Source of the DNA: Bacillota bacterium
GTDB lineage: Bacteria > Bacillota > Clostridia > Clostridiales > Clostridiaceae
NCBI GenBank assembly: GCA_023399035.1
Contig: JAEWQX010000145.1
Location: forward strand, 1-49,976
DNA length: 49,976 nucleotides
Reading direction: 5' to 3'
Below the pieces are notes generated by a model. It had not been told where the DNA came from. It ran no database searches and saw only the letters and a list, made by a program, of their open reading frames with translations. A program made the translations under genes and the position numbers. Positions within the stretch are counted from its first letter, which is position 1; every line of letters begins with the position of its first letter. Below are positions 1 to 8,412 of the stretch, one piece after another.

Positions 1-482
1 TGCTTAAGACTCTCTTTTACGTCTATTATTCTCTGATTAGCTGACCCTCTAAATTTTAATCCTTCTACCATATTTTCTTCTTCAAATCTTCCATCTACGA
101 GTACATCTATATTATTTAAAAGCTCATTCCAGCCATTTCTTTCATCCTTATGTTCTAATATATAATCATAAGTATATCCTGTGTAGCTCCATACACTTAA
201 TTTATTTTCTTTAAATGCTTTCGCCATATATGCAAATTTATCTGCCTGTTCCCATGGATCTCCACCGCTAAAAGTAACTCCCCTCAGCATTGGATTTTCT
301 AGAACCGCATCTATTAGTTCATCCATATTACGGTCTTCTCCTCCATCAAAATCATGTGTATCTGGATTGAAGCATCCCTTGCAGTTATGTCTGCACCCCT
401 GTGCAAAGAACACCCTTCTCATTCCTGGACCATTTACAAGACTTTCATAAGCTATTCCTGATAATCTAATATTCTTATCCAT
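1..482 (-). CDS. nrdG: Anaerobic ribonucleotide reductase activating protein NrdG (3' end outside window)
   Basis: Radical SAM activase that uses an iron-sulfur cluster and S-adenosylmethionine to install the glycyl radical on class III ribonucleotide reductase in the cytoplasm. I read 160 codons from ATG 482 with no stop before the window edge; the family is usually about 160-175 residues, so only the last few codons are missing. The radical SAM cysteines are C30, C34 and C37 in GCRHNCKGC, and TFSGGDPW follows at about residues 79-86. The start is supported by AGGAG about nine bases upstream. It is separated from nrdD (4233-6341) by two citrate-pathway genes and by terminators, and has its own extended -10 promoter. 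Identity is confident; only completeness is uncertain. Confidence 0.93.
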   Translation of the reverse strand, partial: MDKNIRLSGIAYESLVNGPGMRRVFFAQGCRHNCKGCFNPDTHDFDGGEDRNMDELIDAVLENPMLRGVTFSGGDPWEQADKFAYMAKAFKENKLSVWSYTGYTYDYILEHKDERNGWNELLNNIDVLVDGRFEEENMVEGLKFRGSANQRIIDVKESLK

Positions 483-568
483 AAGTATCAAACTCCTAAA
501 ATCATCATAACCTTTTTAGTTTACTTATATTTTGTTCATATATTCGTTTTAATGCTTGTCCTAAAAAT

Positions 569-577
569 ATTATACCA
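569..577 (-). promoter_or_regulatory. Extended -10 promoter for nrdG
   Basis: On the minus strand TGGTATAAT reads as a TG-extended -10 hexamer, about 90 bases before the nrdG start. A good -35 is absent because the upstream DNA is the aconitase terminator, which fits an extended -10 promoter. Inferred from sequence only. Confidence 0.45.
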
Positions 578-585
578 CTAAAGTA

Positions 586-629
586 AAAAACAGATTAATA
601 CTTGTAAATACATATATTAATCTGTTTTT
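586..629 (-). terminator. Rho-independent terminator after aconitase
   Basis: A perfect 15-bp inverted repeat (586-600 with 615-629) is followed on the minus strand by a T-rich tail. It lies 30 bases past the aconitase stop codon and separates that gene from nrdG. Confidence 0.8.
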
Positions 630-658
630 ATATTTCATAATAATTGTTTGCTTATTAT

Positions 659-2587
659 TTAGTTATTATGTTTTACGTAATTTAATCTTCCGCCTACTTT
701 AATGACTTCAATTTCTTTTTCTGTTAAATCAGCAACAGCTTCAAATTCAAGTCCTTTAGTTAAGTTCTTAACTACAACTTTTCCACCAGCTAAAGCATTT
801 TGAACTCCTTCAATCTTTAACTCATCTAATAAATCAATCTTGTCATAATCTGCTGGGTTCTTAAATTCCATTGGGATTATTCCATTATTGATTAAGTTAG
901 CTTTATGAATTCTTGCGAATGATTTAGCTACAACTCCCTTAATTCCTAAGTATAAAGGTGCTAATGCAGCATGTTCTCTACTTGAACCTTGACCATAGTT
1001 TTCTCCAGCAATAATAAATCCACCGTTATTTTCTTGAGCTCTCTTAGGGAATTCTGCATCTATTGTACTAAAACAGAATTCTGAAAGATAAGGGATATTT
1101 GATCTAAATGGTAATAGCTTAGAGTTTGAAGGCATAATATGGTCTGTTGTTATATTATCTTCAACCTTAATAACTACCTTTCCATCCACTTCTTCACCTA
1201 GTGCTTTTCCAACTGGGAATGGTTTTATGTTTGGTCCTCTTACAACTTCTACTTCAGCATTAGTTGGAGCTGGTGGTAAAATCATTGAATCATCTATAAT
1301 GAATTTTTCTGGCATTTCGATATCTAAATCAACTTCATTAACCACTTCTCTTGGATCAGTTAAGTATCCATTTATTGCTGAAACTGCAGCTGTTTCAGGA
1401 CTGACAATATATATTTGTCCTGATAATGTTCCACTTCTTCCATAGAAGTTTCTGTTTACAGTTCTTAAAGATATTCCATTTGTTCCTGGTGCTTGACCCA
1501 TACCGATACATGGTCCACAAGAGTTTTCAAGTATTCTTGCTCCAGCACTAATGATATCAGCTAATGCTCCATTTCTAGCAATCATCTCCATAACCTGTCT
1601 TGAACCTGGTCCGATTACTAGACTTACATTAGGATTAACCTTTTTACCTTTTAATATTCTGGCAACCTTCATTAAATCCATATATGAAGAATTTGTACAG
1701 CTTCCGATGAATACTTGGTCAACTTTAATTTTTCCTGCTTCAGTAACTTTAACTACGTTATCTGGCATATGTGGTTTCGCTGTTAATGGTTCTAATTCAC
1801 TTAAGTTAACAGTTACAACTTCATCATAAACTGCATCTTCATCTGGTTTAAATTCTATCCAGTCTTCTTCTCTTCCCTGAGCCTTGAAAAATTCTAAAGT
1901 TCTTTCATCACTTGGGAAAATTGAAGTTGTTGCTCCAAGTTCAGCACCCATGTTAGTTATAGTTGCTCTTTCTGGAACTGAAAGACTCTTAACACCTTCT
2001 CCTACATATTCGAATACTTTACCAACCCCGCCTTTAACAGTAAGCATTCTTAACACTTCAAGTATTACATCTTTAGCAGAAACCATTTTATTTAACGATC
2101 CTGTAAGTTCAACCTTAACAACCTTTGGAGTATTTATATTATAAGCTCCGCCACCCATAGCTAAAGCAACATCTAATCCACCTGCACCCATAGCAAGCAT
2201 TCCAACTCCTCCTGCTGTTGGAGTATGGCTGTCTGAGCCTATTAATGTATCTCCTGGAGTTGAAAATCTTTCTAAGAATATCTGATGACATATACCATTA
2301 CCTGGTTTAGAAAAATAAACTCCATATTTAGATGCAACAGTTTGAATAAACTTGTGATCATCAGCATTTTCAAATCCCTGTTGTAACATATTATGATCAA
2401 CAAATGCTACTGATTTTTTTGTTTTAACTCTGTCTATTCCCATTGCTTCTAATTGAAGATATGCCATTGTTCCTGTTGAATCCTGAGTTAAAGTCTTATC
2501 AATTCTTAATGCAACTGGTTGCCCTGCCTTTAATTCACCCTCAACAATATGGCTCTTTAAAATCTTGTATACTAAATTATCTCCCAC
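659..2587 (-). CDS. Aconitate hydratase (short clostridial type)
   Basis: Converts citrate to isocitrate through cis-aconitate with a [4Fe-4S] cluster. At 642 residues it is the shorter aconitase type of clostridia and some other anaerobes rather than the roughly 900-residue AcnA. The cluster cysteines are visible as C297 in GSCTNSS and C357 and C360 in ENSCGPCIGMG. SDSHTPTAGG occurs near residue 118, and the C-terminal swivel-type domain contains YGQGSSREHAALAP. The start is GTG at 2587, with GGGGGAG about seven bases upstream. It follows the citrate/homocitrate synthase on the same strand by 156 bases, so the two probably supply 2-oxoglutarate for glutamate. No isocitrate dehydrogenase is next to them. 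Homoaconitase activity is possible but less likely. Confidence 0.93.
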   Translation of the reverse strand: MGDNLVYKILKSHIVEGELKAGQPVALRIDKTLTQDSTGTMAYLQLEAMGIDRVKTKKSVAFVDHNMLQQGFENADDHKFIQTVASKYGVYFSKPGNGICHQIFLERFSTPGDTLIGSDSHTPTAGGVGMLAMGAGGLDVALAMGGGAYNINTPKVVKVELTGSLNKMVSAKDVILEVLRMLTVKGGVGKVFEYVGEGVKSLSVPERATITNMGAELGATTSIFPSDERTLEFFKAQGREEDWIEFKPDEDAVYDEVVTVNLSELEPLTAKPHMPDNVVKVTEAGKIKVDQVFIGSCTNSSYMDLMKVARILKGKKVNPNVSLVIGPGSRQVMEMIARNGALADIISAGARILENSCGPCIGMGQAPGTNGISLRTVNRNFYGRSGTLSGQIYIVSPETAAVSAINGYLTDPREVVNEVDLDIEMPEKFIIDDSMILPPAPTNAEVEVVRGPNIKPFPVGKALGEEVDGKVVIKVEDNITTDHIMPSNSKLLPFRSNIPYLSEFCFSTIDAEFPKRAQENNGGFIIAGENYGQGSSREHAALAPLYLGIKGVVAKSFARIHKANLINNGIIPMEFKNPADYDKIDLLDELKIEGVQNALAGGKVVVKNLTKGLEFEAVADLTEKEIEVIKVGGRLNYVKHNN

Positions 2588-2743
2588 TTTTGTGCTCCCC
2601 CTATTTCATTGCTTATTATGTATTAAAATTCATAAATTTATTATAATTGCATATTCACTATTGAAAATCTTACTTATTACAATAATGAATATGCTTTAAA
2701 AAAATCTCTTATTAATACTTAAATTAATAAATATATTTCATTT

Positions 2744-3904
2744 CTATTTTGCTTCATCTTTCTTTCTATGATAATCCTTATATAATTGAACAAGTTCCTT
2801 ATCAAAAAGTGTTCTCTTTAATCTTACTGAAGTAGATCTAACAAGCTCTAGTATTCCTTTAGATTCTTCATCTGTAAGATCAATATCATATTCCTTAAAT
2901 TTATTTACTATAGCTGCTCTTCCTGAATGCTTTCCTATAACAATCTGTCTTTCAAGACCAACTATAGACGGATCAAATGCTTCATAATTTTTAGGATCCT
3001 TTAATGCCCCATCAGCATGTATTCCTGACTCATGAGCAAACATATTACTACCCACAATTGCCTTCCACTTAGGTAACTCTCTTCCTGATGCTCTTGAAAC
3101 ATATTCAGATACTTCTCTGAACATCTTTGTATTTATATCTTTGCCCTTATATCCACATACTATCATAAGTGCCATCAATACTTCTTCTAATGCAGCATTT
3201 CCTGCTCTTTCTCCAAGTCCATTTACAGTAACTCCCACATGAGTTGCACCTCCATGAAGACCTGCCAAAGCATTAGCTGTAGCCATGCCGAAATCATTAT
3301 GAGTATGCATTTCTATATCAAACTGTGTATTATCATAAAGATATTTTATTTCTTCCTTAAGTATGAATGGTTCCATTATACCAACAGTATCACAGAATCT
3401 AAATCTATCTGCTCCAGCCTGTTTAGCAGCATTTATGAATTCAATTAAGAATTCTCTATCTGCCCTCGAGGCATCTTCACCATTAACTGAAACATATAAT
3501 CCATTCTTCTTTGCGAACTCAACAGATTTCACCATGTTTTCTACTACCCATTCTCTTGATTTCTTAAGTTTGTGCTGAATATGGATATCTGATACTGATG
3601 TTGAAATTGCAACTGCATCTACCCCACAATCTATTGATTGTTCTATATCACTTATTACAGCTCTATTCCATGCCATTATGCTAGGTTTTAAGTTTCTTTT
3701 TACAATTTCCTTTATAGCCTGTTTTTCATCTCCGCCCATAGTAGGAATACCAACTTCTAATTGATCTACTCCTAAATCACTTAACATTTCCGCTATAGCT
3801 ATTTTTTCTTCATTAGCGAAAACTACTCCGGCTGTCTGTTCCCCATCTCTAAGAGTAGTATCTACTATAGTGATCTTTTTTCCATCATTGTCGTTAACTA
3901 CCAT
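2744..3904 (-). CDS. Re-citrate synthase / homocitrate synthase family protein
   Basis: Claisen condensation enzyme of the HMGL-like (LeuA/NifV) family, which joins acetyl-CoA to a 2-oxo acid. The 386 residues match NifV-type homocitrate synthases in length. VDTTLRDGEQTAGVVF (residues 14-29) is the family signature, HTHNDFG holds the metal-binding histidines, and NGLGERAGNA is the second signature. There is no LeuA-type regulatory domain at the C terminus. No nitrogenase genes are visible and the next gene is aconitase. In Clostridium kluyveri and relatives such proteins are the Re-citrate synthase that starts glutamate synthesis, so I favour that role by inference. The alternatives are homocitrate synthase or citramalate synthase. 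ATG 3904 follows GGGGGA. Confidence 0.8.
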   Translation of the reverse strand: MVVNDNDGKKITIVDTTLRDGEQTAGVVFANEEKIAIAEMLSDLGVDQLEVGIPTMGGDEKQAIKEIVKRNLKPSIMAWNRAVISDIEQSIDCGVDAVAISTSVSDIHIQHKLKKSREWVVENMVKSVEFAKKNGLYVSVNGEDASRADREFLIEFINAAKQAGADRFRFCDTVGIMEPFILKEEIKYLYDNTQFDIEMHTHNDFGMATANALAGLHGGATHVGVTVNGLGERAGNAALEEVLMALMIVCGYKGKDINTKMFREVSEYVSRASGRELPKWKAIVGSNMFAHESGIHADGALKDPKNYEAFDPSIVGLERQIVIGKHSGRAAIVNKFKEYDIDLTDEESKGILELVRSTSVRLKRTLFDKELVQLYKDYHRKKDEAK

Positions 3905-4182
3905 AATAATTCCCCCATTTTTAATTATTACTTATCGCTTAATTATTATTTTCTTTTATTTTACAATACATATTAATAATAGCATATCTTTACACTTATA
4001 GACAAGTACTATTATTAATTTTTTGCAATGATTTGTCACTCTTCCTTCACGCTTTTAGTTTTTATGGTGATTTTTCTATGCATTATGGTTATTTATTGCA
4101 AGATTTTTTTTGTTTATTGCATTCTTTTAATTTTTATGTTTTTAGTTTTATAAATATTCCACATTATTTTTTTATACAAAAA
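3905..4182 (-). promoter_or_regulatory. Leader and promoter region of the citrate synthase-aconitase genes
   Basis: No gene is visible here. A possible sigma-A promoter on the minus strand is TTGTCT (4000-4005), 18 bases, TATTAT (3976-3981), about 70 bases before the start codon. Further upstream, minus-strand TGCAATAAA occurs twice within the poly-T/A-rich stretch at roughly 4095-4125; these could be regulator half-sites, but I cannot assign a factor. Confidence 0.4.
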
Positions 4183-4219
4183 ATCCTATTAAACTTAAAA
4201 TATTAAGTTTAATAGGATT
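4183..4219 (-). terminator. Rho-independent terminator after nrdD
   Basis: A long near-perfect hairpin (stem of about 17 bp, including AATCCTATTAAACTTAA) is followed by T6 on the minus strand. It starts 14 bases beyond the nrdD stop codon. Confidence 0.88.
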
Positions 4220-4232
4220 TTTATTAACATTA

Positions 4233-6341
4233 TTAATAATTATGACCATGTTTCTGAGTATGAGATATTCTATCTTCTCTTTCATGATATTTACCAGCTC
4301 CAAATCTCTCATCAAGACTAAGGTATCCAGTTACTCTTGAGATTCCCTGTATATCAGTACTCTTACAATTAGGACATTCATGTTGATGTTCCTGTAAGTA
4401 AGTTCCACAGTTCTTACAATATCTTATGTGGAAGTTTATTCCCATATAACTTATATTGGTTTTCTTATATGCATAGTTTACTATATCCATTACTGCTTCA
4501 CCTGTTGGAGCATCATCAACTTCAATGTAGCTTATATGTCCACCATTACAAAGCTTATGGTATGGTGCTTCAATATCAATTTTATCTTTAATTGATATTG
4601 GATAGGAAACTGGTACATGGAAACTGTTTGTATAATATTCCTTATCAGTTACACCATTTATTTTTCCAAATATATTTTGATCCTGTTTTATAAACTTTCC
4701 TGAAAGACCTTCTGCTGGTGTAGCATAACAGCTCCAGTTTAACTTGTATTCTTCAGTTAATCTATCACAGTATTGTCTTATATGTTCAATGATCTTAATT
4801 CCTAGTTCTCTAGATTTTTCATCTTCTCCATGGTGCTTTCCAGTTAACGCTACTAAAGTTTCTGCGAGTCCTATGAATCCAATCCCCCAGGTTCCCTGTT
4901 TTAATATTGGTTCAATTGAATCATCAGGCCCTAATCCTTCTGATCCCTTCATAAGTCCCTGACCAGCTACAAATGGTAAATCTTTAACTTTTAAGTTCTT
5001 TAAAACACTATATCTATGCATTAACGAATCTTTTGCAAGCTCTAGTCTAGTATCTAATATTTCAAAAAATTTATCTAAATTACCTTTAGCTTGTAGACCT
5101 ATTCTTGGTAAATTAAGAGTTGTAGGTGCAATATTACCTCTTCCTTTGCATCCTGGCTCTCCATTTACATTTTTCATAAGGTAAGTTCTACATCCCATTG
5201 TTGCTGGAACATATCCCTGATCGTAATATTCTTTGTTGAAATCTGCATCAATGTTCATAAATGTAGGGTTCATTCTCTTAGCTGCTACTCTGCATGCTAA
5301 TTCATATAAGTAGAAGTATGGGTCATTTTCTTCTCTATTAACCCCTTCTTTAACTCTAAAAATTATGTTAGGGAATATTGGCTGTTCTCCCTTACCTAAT
5401 CCCTTTTCATATTCTAATAAGAATATTTCACATACTAATGCTGCATCTTCGCTTTCAGGAAGACCAAGATTAATTGAACTGAAAGGTACCTGAGATCCTG
5501 CTCTCGAATGCATTGTATTTAAGTTGTAAACAACTCCCTGCATAGCTTGGTGGATTCTCTTTTTAACCTTCATGTCTGTTAATTCTTCTATTTTATCTGA
5601 AGGAATTTCTAATTCTTCTAATTCCCTTCTTACTTCTTCTCTTGTTGGTTCTACAAAAATAGCCATGTCGTTATCAAAATCTGGATGAGACTGTCCTCCA
5701 AACATATCATTTTGAGTCGATTGTAGCAATATACATGATAATTCAGCTGCTGTTTCTATTCTCTTTGGAGCATTAATAGTTCCATATCCTGTATTAAATC
5801 CATTAATAAGCATTTCTTTAGTAGGTATATGAAGACAATTCACAGTTAAATTGTAACTATCTAAATCATGATAATATAAGTCTCCAGTTTCATGAGCTCT
5901 TGCTAAATTTTTAGGCATAACAGCAAGTGTATTCCATTTATTTGATTCAGATGCTATTCTTAACAATTTAGAACTAAAATTATTTCCTACATTGGCGTTA
6001 TCTCTATCTGTTTCTATACCAATCTTACGAATTGCTCTCATTAAATCTGATTTTATTTCTCTTACTTTAGTTCTTTCTTTTCTATATGTTGAATAAGCTA
6101 CTGCTATATCTATATGTCCTTCAACTTGTAATGCTTTTTCTACGAAATTCTGTATTTCTTCAACAGTTATAGACTCTTTATTATCTAATTCAATATAATC
6201 TGTCACCTTTGCAACAGTAGTTAAAACTTCACTTTCTTTGAGAGTTAAACCGATTTCATTAGCTGCTCCCTTTATGGCCTGAGCAATCTTATCAGAATTA
6301 AACTCTACCTCTCTTCCATCTCTCTTCACAACATATAGCAT
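4233..6341 (-). CDS. nrdD: Anaerobic (class III) ribonucleoside-triphosphate reductase
   Basis: Reduces ribonucleoside triphosphates to deoxyribonucleotides under anaerobic conditions using a glycyl radical. The N-terminal ATP-cone (residues 1 to about 90, VVKRDGREVEF) senses ATP/dATP. The glycyl radical motif RVTGYLSLDERF places the radical glycine at residue 672 of 702. A zinc site precedes it, with CKNCG and CPNC. The reading frame opens at a GTG at 6356, but those five codons contain the ribosome binding site GGAGGG itself, so ATG 6341 is the start. It is usually paired with nrdG; here nrdG lies about 3.7 kb downstream. The promoter contains a good NrdR-box candidate. Confidence 0.97.
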   Translation of the reverse strand: MLYVVKRDGREVEFNSDKIAQAIKGAANEIGLTLKESEVLTTVAKVTDYIELDNKESITVEEIQNFVEKALQVEGHIDIAVAYSTYRKERTKVREIKSDLMRAIRKIGIETDRDNANVGNNFSSKLLRIASESNKWNTLAVMPKNLARAHETGDLYYHDLDSYNLTVNCLHIPTKEMLINGFNTGYGTINAPKRIETAAELSCILLQSTQNDMFGGQSHPDFDNDMAIFVEPTREEVRRELEELEIPSDKIEELTDMKVKKRIHQAMQGVVYNLNTMHSRAGSQVPFSSINLGLPESEDAALVCEIFLLEYEKGLGKGEQPIFPNIIFRVKEGVNREENDPYFYLYELACRVAAKRMNPTFMNIDADFNKEYYDQGYVPATMGCRTYLMKNVNGEPGCKGRGNIAPTTLNLPRIGLQAKGNLDKFFEILDTRLELAKDSLMHRYSVLKNLKVKDLPFVAGQGLMKGSEGLGPDDSIEPILKQGTWGIGFIGLAETLVALTGKHHGEDEKSRELGIKIIEHIRQYCDRLTEEYKLNWSCYATPAEGLSGKFIKQDQNIFGKINGVTDKEYYTNSFHVPVSYPISIKDKIDIEAPYHKLCNGGHISYIEVDDAPTGEAVMDIVNYAYKKTNISYMGINFHIRYCKNCGTYLQEHQHECPNCKSTDIQGISRVTGYLSLDERFGAGKYHEREDRISHTQKHGHNY

Positions 6342-6357
6342 TATTATTCCCTCCACA

Positions 6358-6373
6358 GCACAATATATTGTAT
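6358..6373 (-). promoter_or_regulatory. NrdR-box candidate before nrdD
   Basis: CACAATATATTGT (6359-6371) closely matches the NrdR-box consensus acaCwAtATaTwGtgt. A second, weaker AT palindrome with two ACTGTAT repeats overlaps the -10 at about 6380-6400, in keeping with the paired boxes NrdR normally uses. NrdR is the usual nucleotide-sensing repressor of reductase genes; binding here is inferred. Confidence 0.6.
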
Positions 6374-6388
6374 AATTAATACTGTATT

Positions 6389-6416
6389 ATTATACTGTAT
6401 AAGCATTCATTAGCAA
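6389..6416 (-). promoter_or_regulatory. Sigma-A promoter of nrdD
   Basis: Minus-strand TTGCTA (6411-6416), 16 bases, TATAAT (6389-6394). It lies directly upstream of the NrdR-box candidate and about 50 bases before the start codon. Confidence 0.6.
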
Positions 6417-6616
6417 AGTGTTTAATTTTTAATTTTTTAACCTGTATATTTTAATTATCTCAAAATAGGTATGATTATCTAACTATTTGTTTATTTTATG
6501 TAGGTATTCTAAAGTTGACTAATTTTAAATATGTTATGATTAACCTAATTACTAATATAAGACTGATTTATAAAATAATTAACTTCTATAATTAATTATT
6601 TTTTAGATAAAATAAC

Positions 6617-6670
6617 TATATCACTACTGATAACTATATCACTATTGATAATATTATCAGTAGTGATATA
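6617..6670 (+). promoter_or_regulatory. Three-copy operator over the degV-padR promoter
   Basis: Three copies of a 17-bp element are present: 6617-6633 (TATATCACTACTGATAA), 6635-6651 (same orientation, one mismatch) and 6654-6670 (perfect reverse complement of the first). The second and third copies form a 36-bp palindrome with a 2-base centre that covers the -35 and -10 hexamers. The downstream gene pair ends in a PadR-family repressor, so autoregulation is the simplest inference. Confidence 0.65.
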
Positions 6671-6672
6671 AT
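6645..6672 (+). promoter_or_regulatory. Sigma-A promoter of degV-padR
   Basis: TTGATA (6645-6650), 16 bases, TATAAT (6667-6672), lying inside the palindromic operator and ending 38 bases before the TTG start. Confidence 0.7.
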
Positions 6673-6710
6673 TAATATAAATATTAGTTCAGAAACAAGG
6701 AGGATTTAAA

Positions 6711-7556
6711 TTGGAAAAAATCGCTTTAATTACAGATAGCGCTTCTGATATAAGTTCAGATTTAATAAAAAAATATAACATCAACGTTTTACCGTTTAAA
6801 ATTATATTTTCTGATAAAGAATACAAAGATGGTGTAGATATAACTCCTTCGATGCTTTATGAAAGGCTGCCACAAGAAATTCCTACAACATCATTACCTA
6901 GCATAAGTGAATTCACTCAATTATTAGAAGATTTAAAATCTAATGGATACACTCATGCAATAATAATAACAATCTCAAGCTGCTTCTCTGGTACTTTTAA
7001 TGCAGCCAGATTAGCTTCTGGAAGTGTTTCAGGAATCAATACATTTGTATTTGATTCACTTACTCTTACTATGTCTGAAGGCGCAATAGTTATAGAAGCT
7101 GCACAGTTAATAGAAGAAGGTAAATCGTTTGATGAAATAACAAATTCCCTTTCTACAATAAGAGAAAAAATTGATGTTTTCTTCACATTAGATACATTAA
7201 CTTATTTAAAAAAAGGCGGGAGAATAGGTAAAGTTGCTGGAACAATAGCTGAAGCCCTTAATATAAAACCTATAATAACAATAAAGGACGATGGTTTCCA
7301 CACATATTCAAAGGTAAGAGGAACTAAACAGTCTATTTCTAAATTATCAAATATATTAAATGATTATTTAAGTAAAAGTAAGTGTAAAGTCTGGATCATG
7401 AATGGAGATGCTCCTGATAAAGCTGATATGCTATACAATGCTATCAAGGATTCTGATAATCTAGTTGAATGTACACTGGGCGGAATGATCGGGCCTGCCC
7501 TTGGTGTAAACACTGGACCTGGCCTTGTTGGATTTATTGTAGAAATGGTGGATTAA
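6711..7556 (+). CDS. DegV family fatty-acid-binding protein
   Basis: DegV proteins (EDD fold) bind a fatty acid; some act as FakB subunits that present fatty acids to the kinase FakA for phospholipid synthesis. The 281 residues span the whole family. ITDSASDIS (residues 6-14) is the typical N-terminal motif, PTTSLPS near residue 63 and a Gly-rich segment with LKKGGRIGKVAG near 169 are ligand-site regions, and GPALGVNTGPG near 264 closes the pocket. The start is TTG 6711 preceded by AAGGAGG. The padR-type gene begins two bases after the stop, so the two are translationally coupled and the regulator may respond to lipid state. Fatty-acid specificity cannot be read from the sequence. Confidence 0.92.
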   Translation: MEKIALITDSASDISSDLIKKYNINVLPFKIIFSDKEYKDGVDITPSMLYERLPQEIPTTSLPSISEFTQLLEDLKSNGYTHAIIITISSCFSGTFNAARLASGSVSGINTFVFDSLTLTMSEGAIVIEAAQLIEEGKSFDEITNSLSTIREKIDVFFTLDTLTYLKKGGRIGKVAGTIAEALNIKPIITIKDDGFHTYSKVRGTKQSISKLSNILNDYLSKSKCKVWIMNGDAPDKADMLYNAIKDSDNLVECTLGGMIGPALGVNTGPGLVGFIVEMVD

Positions 7557-7558
7557 TC

Positions 7559-8017
7559 ATGAATGAATTAGGTTCTTCAAATATTGATTATATAAAGTCT
7601 GAAGAAAAAAGACTATATGAGGAATATAAGAAAAAAATTTCTGCTTTAAAAAAAGAATCACAAAAACAAAAGGAGTCATCTGTTCAGATTTTCACTAAAG
7701 GGTTATTACCTATATATGTATTATACCTATTATCATTATCACCTACTAACGGTAACGAAATATCCCACAGCATAAGCAAAAAAACAAATGGTAAGTGGAC
7801 TCCAAGCACTGGAGGAATATATCCTCTTTTAAAGCGCATGGAAGAAGATGAACTAATCATAGGTGAATGGGATAATCCCAATAAGCGCTTTCAAAAAGTC
7901 TATAGAATTACCGAAAAAGGTTTAAGAGAATTTGAAAATAAAAAGATTATATTAAAATCAAAAATAGAAGATTCTTTAGAAGTTTTTAAAATAATCTACA
8001 AAGATTTATATTTATAA
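7559..8017 (+). CDS. PadR-family transcriptional regulator
   Basis: Winged-helix repressor of 152 residues. After a charged, probably helical N-terminal extension (residues 1 to about 42, rich in Lys and Glu), the PadR domain contains LPIYVLYLLS, GNEISHSI and STGGIYPLLKRMEEDELI, the recognition helix and wing region. RVYRITEKG-like sequence (KVYRITEKGLREF) follows. The open frame extends upstream to 7469 inside degV, but ATG 7559 directly after the degV stop, with GGTGG upstream, is the plausible start. The 40-residue N-terminal extension is longer than in typical PadR proteins. It probably binds the three-copy operator in front of degV; this is inference. Confidence 0.87.
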   Translation: MNELGSSNIDYIKSEEKRLYEEYKKKISALKKESQKQKESSVQIFTKGLLPIYVLYLLSLSPTNGNEISHSISKKTNGKWTPSTGGIYPLLKRMEEDELIIGEWDNPNKRFQKVYRITEKGLREFENKKIILKSKIEDSLEVFKIIYKDLYL

Positions 8018-8023
8018 TTTAAG

Positions 8024-8067
8024 AAGGTTTTTATCTTTATTGAAACTAGAGATAAAAACCTTTTTTT
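8024..8067 (+). terminator. Rho-independent terminator after padR
   Basis: 13-bp perfect stem (8024-8036 with 8050-8062) followed by T7 on the plus strand, starting 7 bases after the stop codon. Confidence 0.9.
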
Positions 8068-8132
8068 GTATATATATATTAGTTTTGCAGATAATAATAA
8101 ATAATTACTGAATTTTTGAAAGGAGATTATTT

Positions 8133-8339
8133 ATGAAGAACTTCGTACTAGATTCAACATATAAAGAAGCTGTAATAGTAAATCCAAATGATGAATTCTG
8201 CACTACGCCTGCTCATATCTTGCCCAATAATCCTGTAAGCAGATATGAAGTAAGTTCAAATGAGTTAAGCAACAGCTACATATCTCATACAAGTAAAAAT
8301 GATAATTTTAACAAATATAATTTCATAGATTACATATAA
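8133..8339 (+). CDS. Small protein of unknown function (68 residues)
   Basis: I do not recognise this protein. A good ribosome binding site (AAAGGAGA) precedes ATG 8133 and a strong terminator follows the stop, so it looks like a real monocistronic gene. It is soluble-looking, with no signal peptide or membrane segment. One cysteine occurs at residue 23 in FCTTPAHILPNN, and the C-terminal third is rich in Asn, Ser and Tyr and looks disordered. It lies between padR and ferredoxin with terminators on both sides, so neighbours give no clue to function. Confidence 0.6.
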   Translation: MKNFVLDSTYKEAVIVNPNDEFCTTPAHILPNNPVSRYEVSSNELSNSYISHTSKNDNFNKYNFIDYI

Positions 8340-8360
8340 TATTTCCCCTTTATCGCTGTA

Positions 8361-8396
8361 ATTAAAAAGATACACTTATTTGTGTATCTTTTTAAT
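8361..8396. terminator. Bidirectional terminator between the 68-residue gene and ferredoxin
   Basis: Perfect 15-bp stem (8361-8375 with 8382-8396) with six-base loop; A-rich on the left and T-rich on the right, so it can terminate the two converging genes. Confidence 0.88.
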
Positions 8397-8412
8397 CTTA
8401 CTTTACTGATAA

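Noticed and set aside
4095..4140. TGCAATAAA repeats as CcpC operators for the citrate genes
   Set aside because: The half-site spacing does not match the ATAA-N7-TTAT dyad I know for CcpC, so I left them as unassigned repeats.
6711..7556. A more specific gene name such as fakB for the DegV protein
   Set aside because: FakB function depends on a partner kinase not seen here, and DegV paralogues are many.
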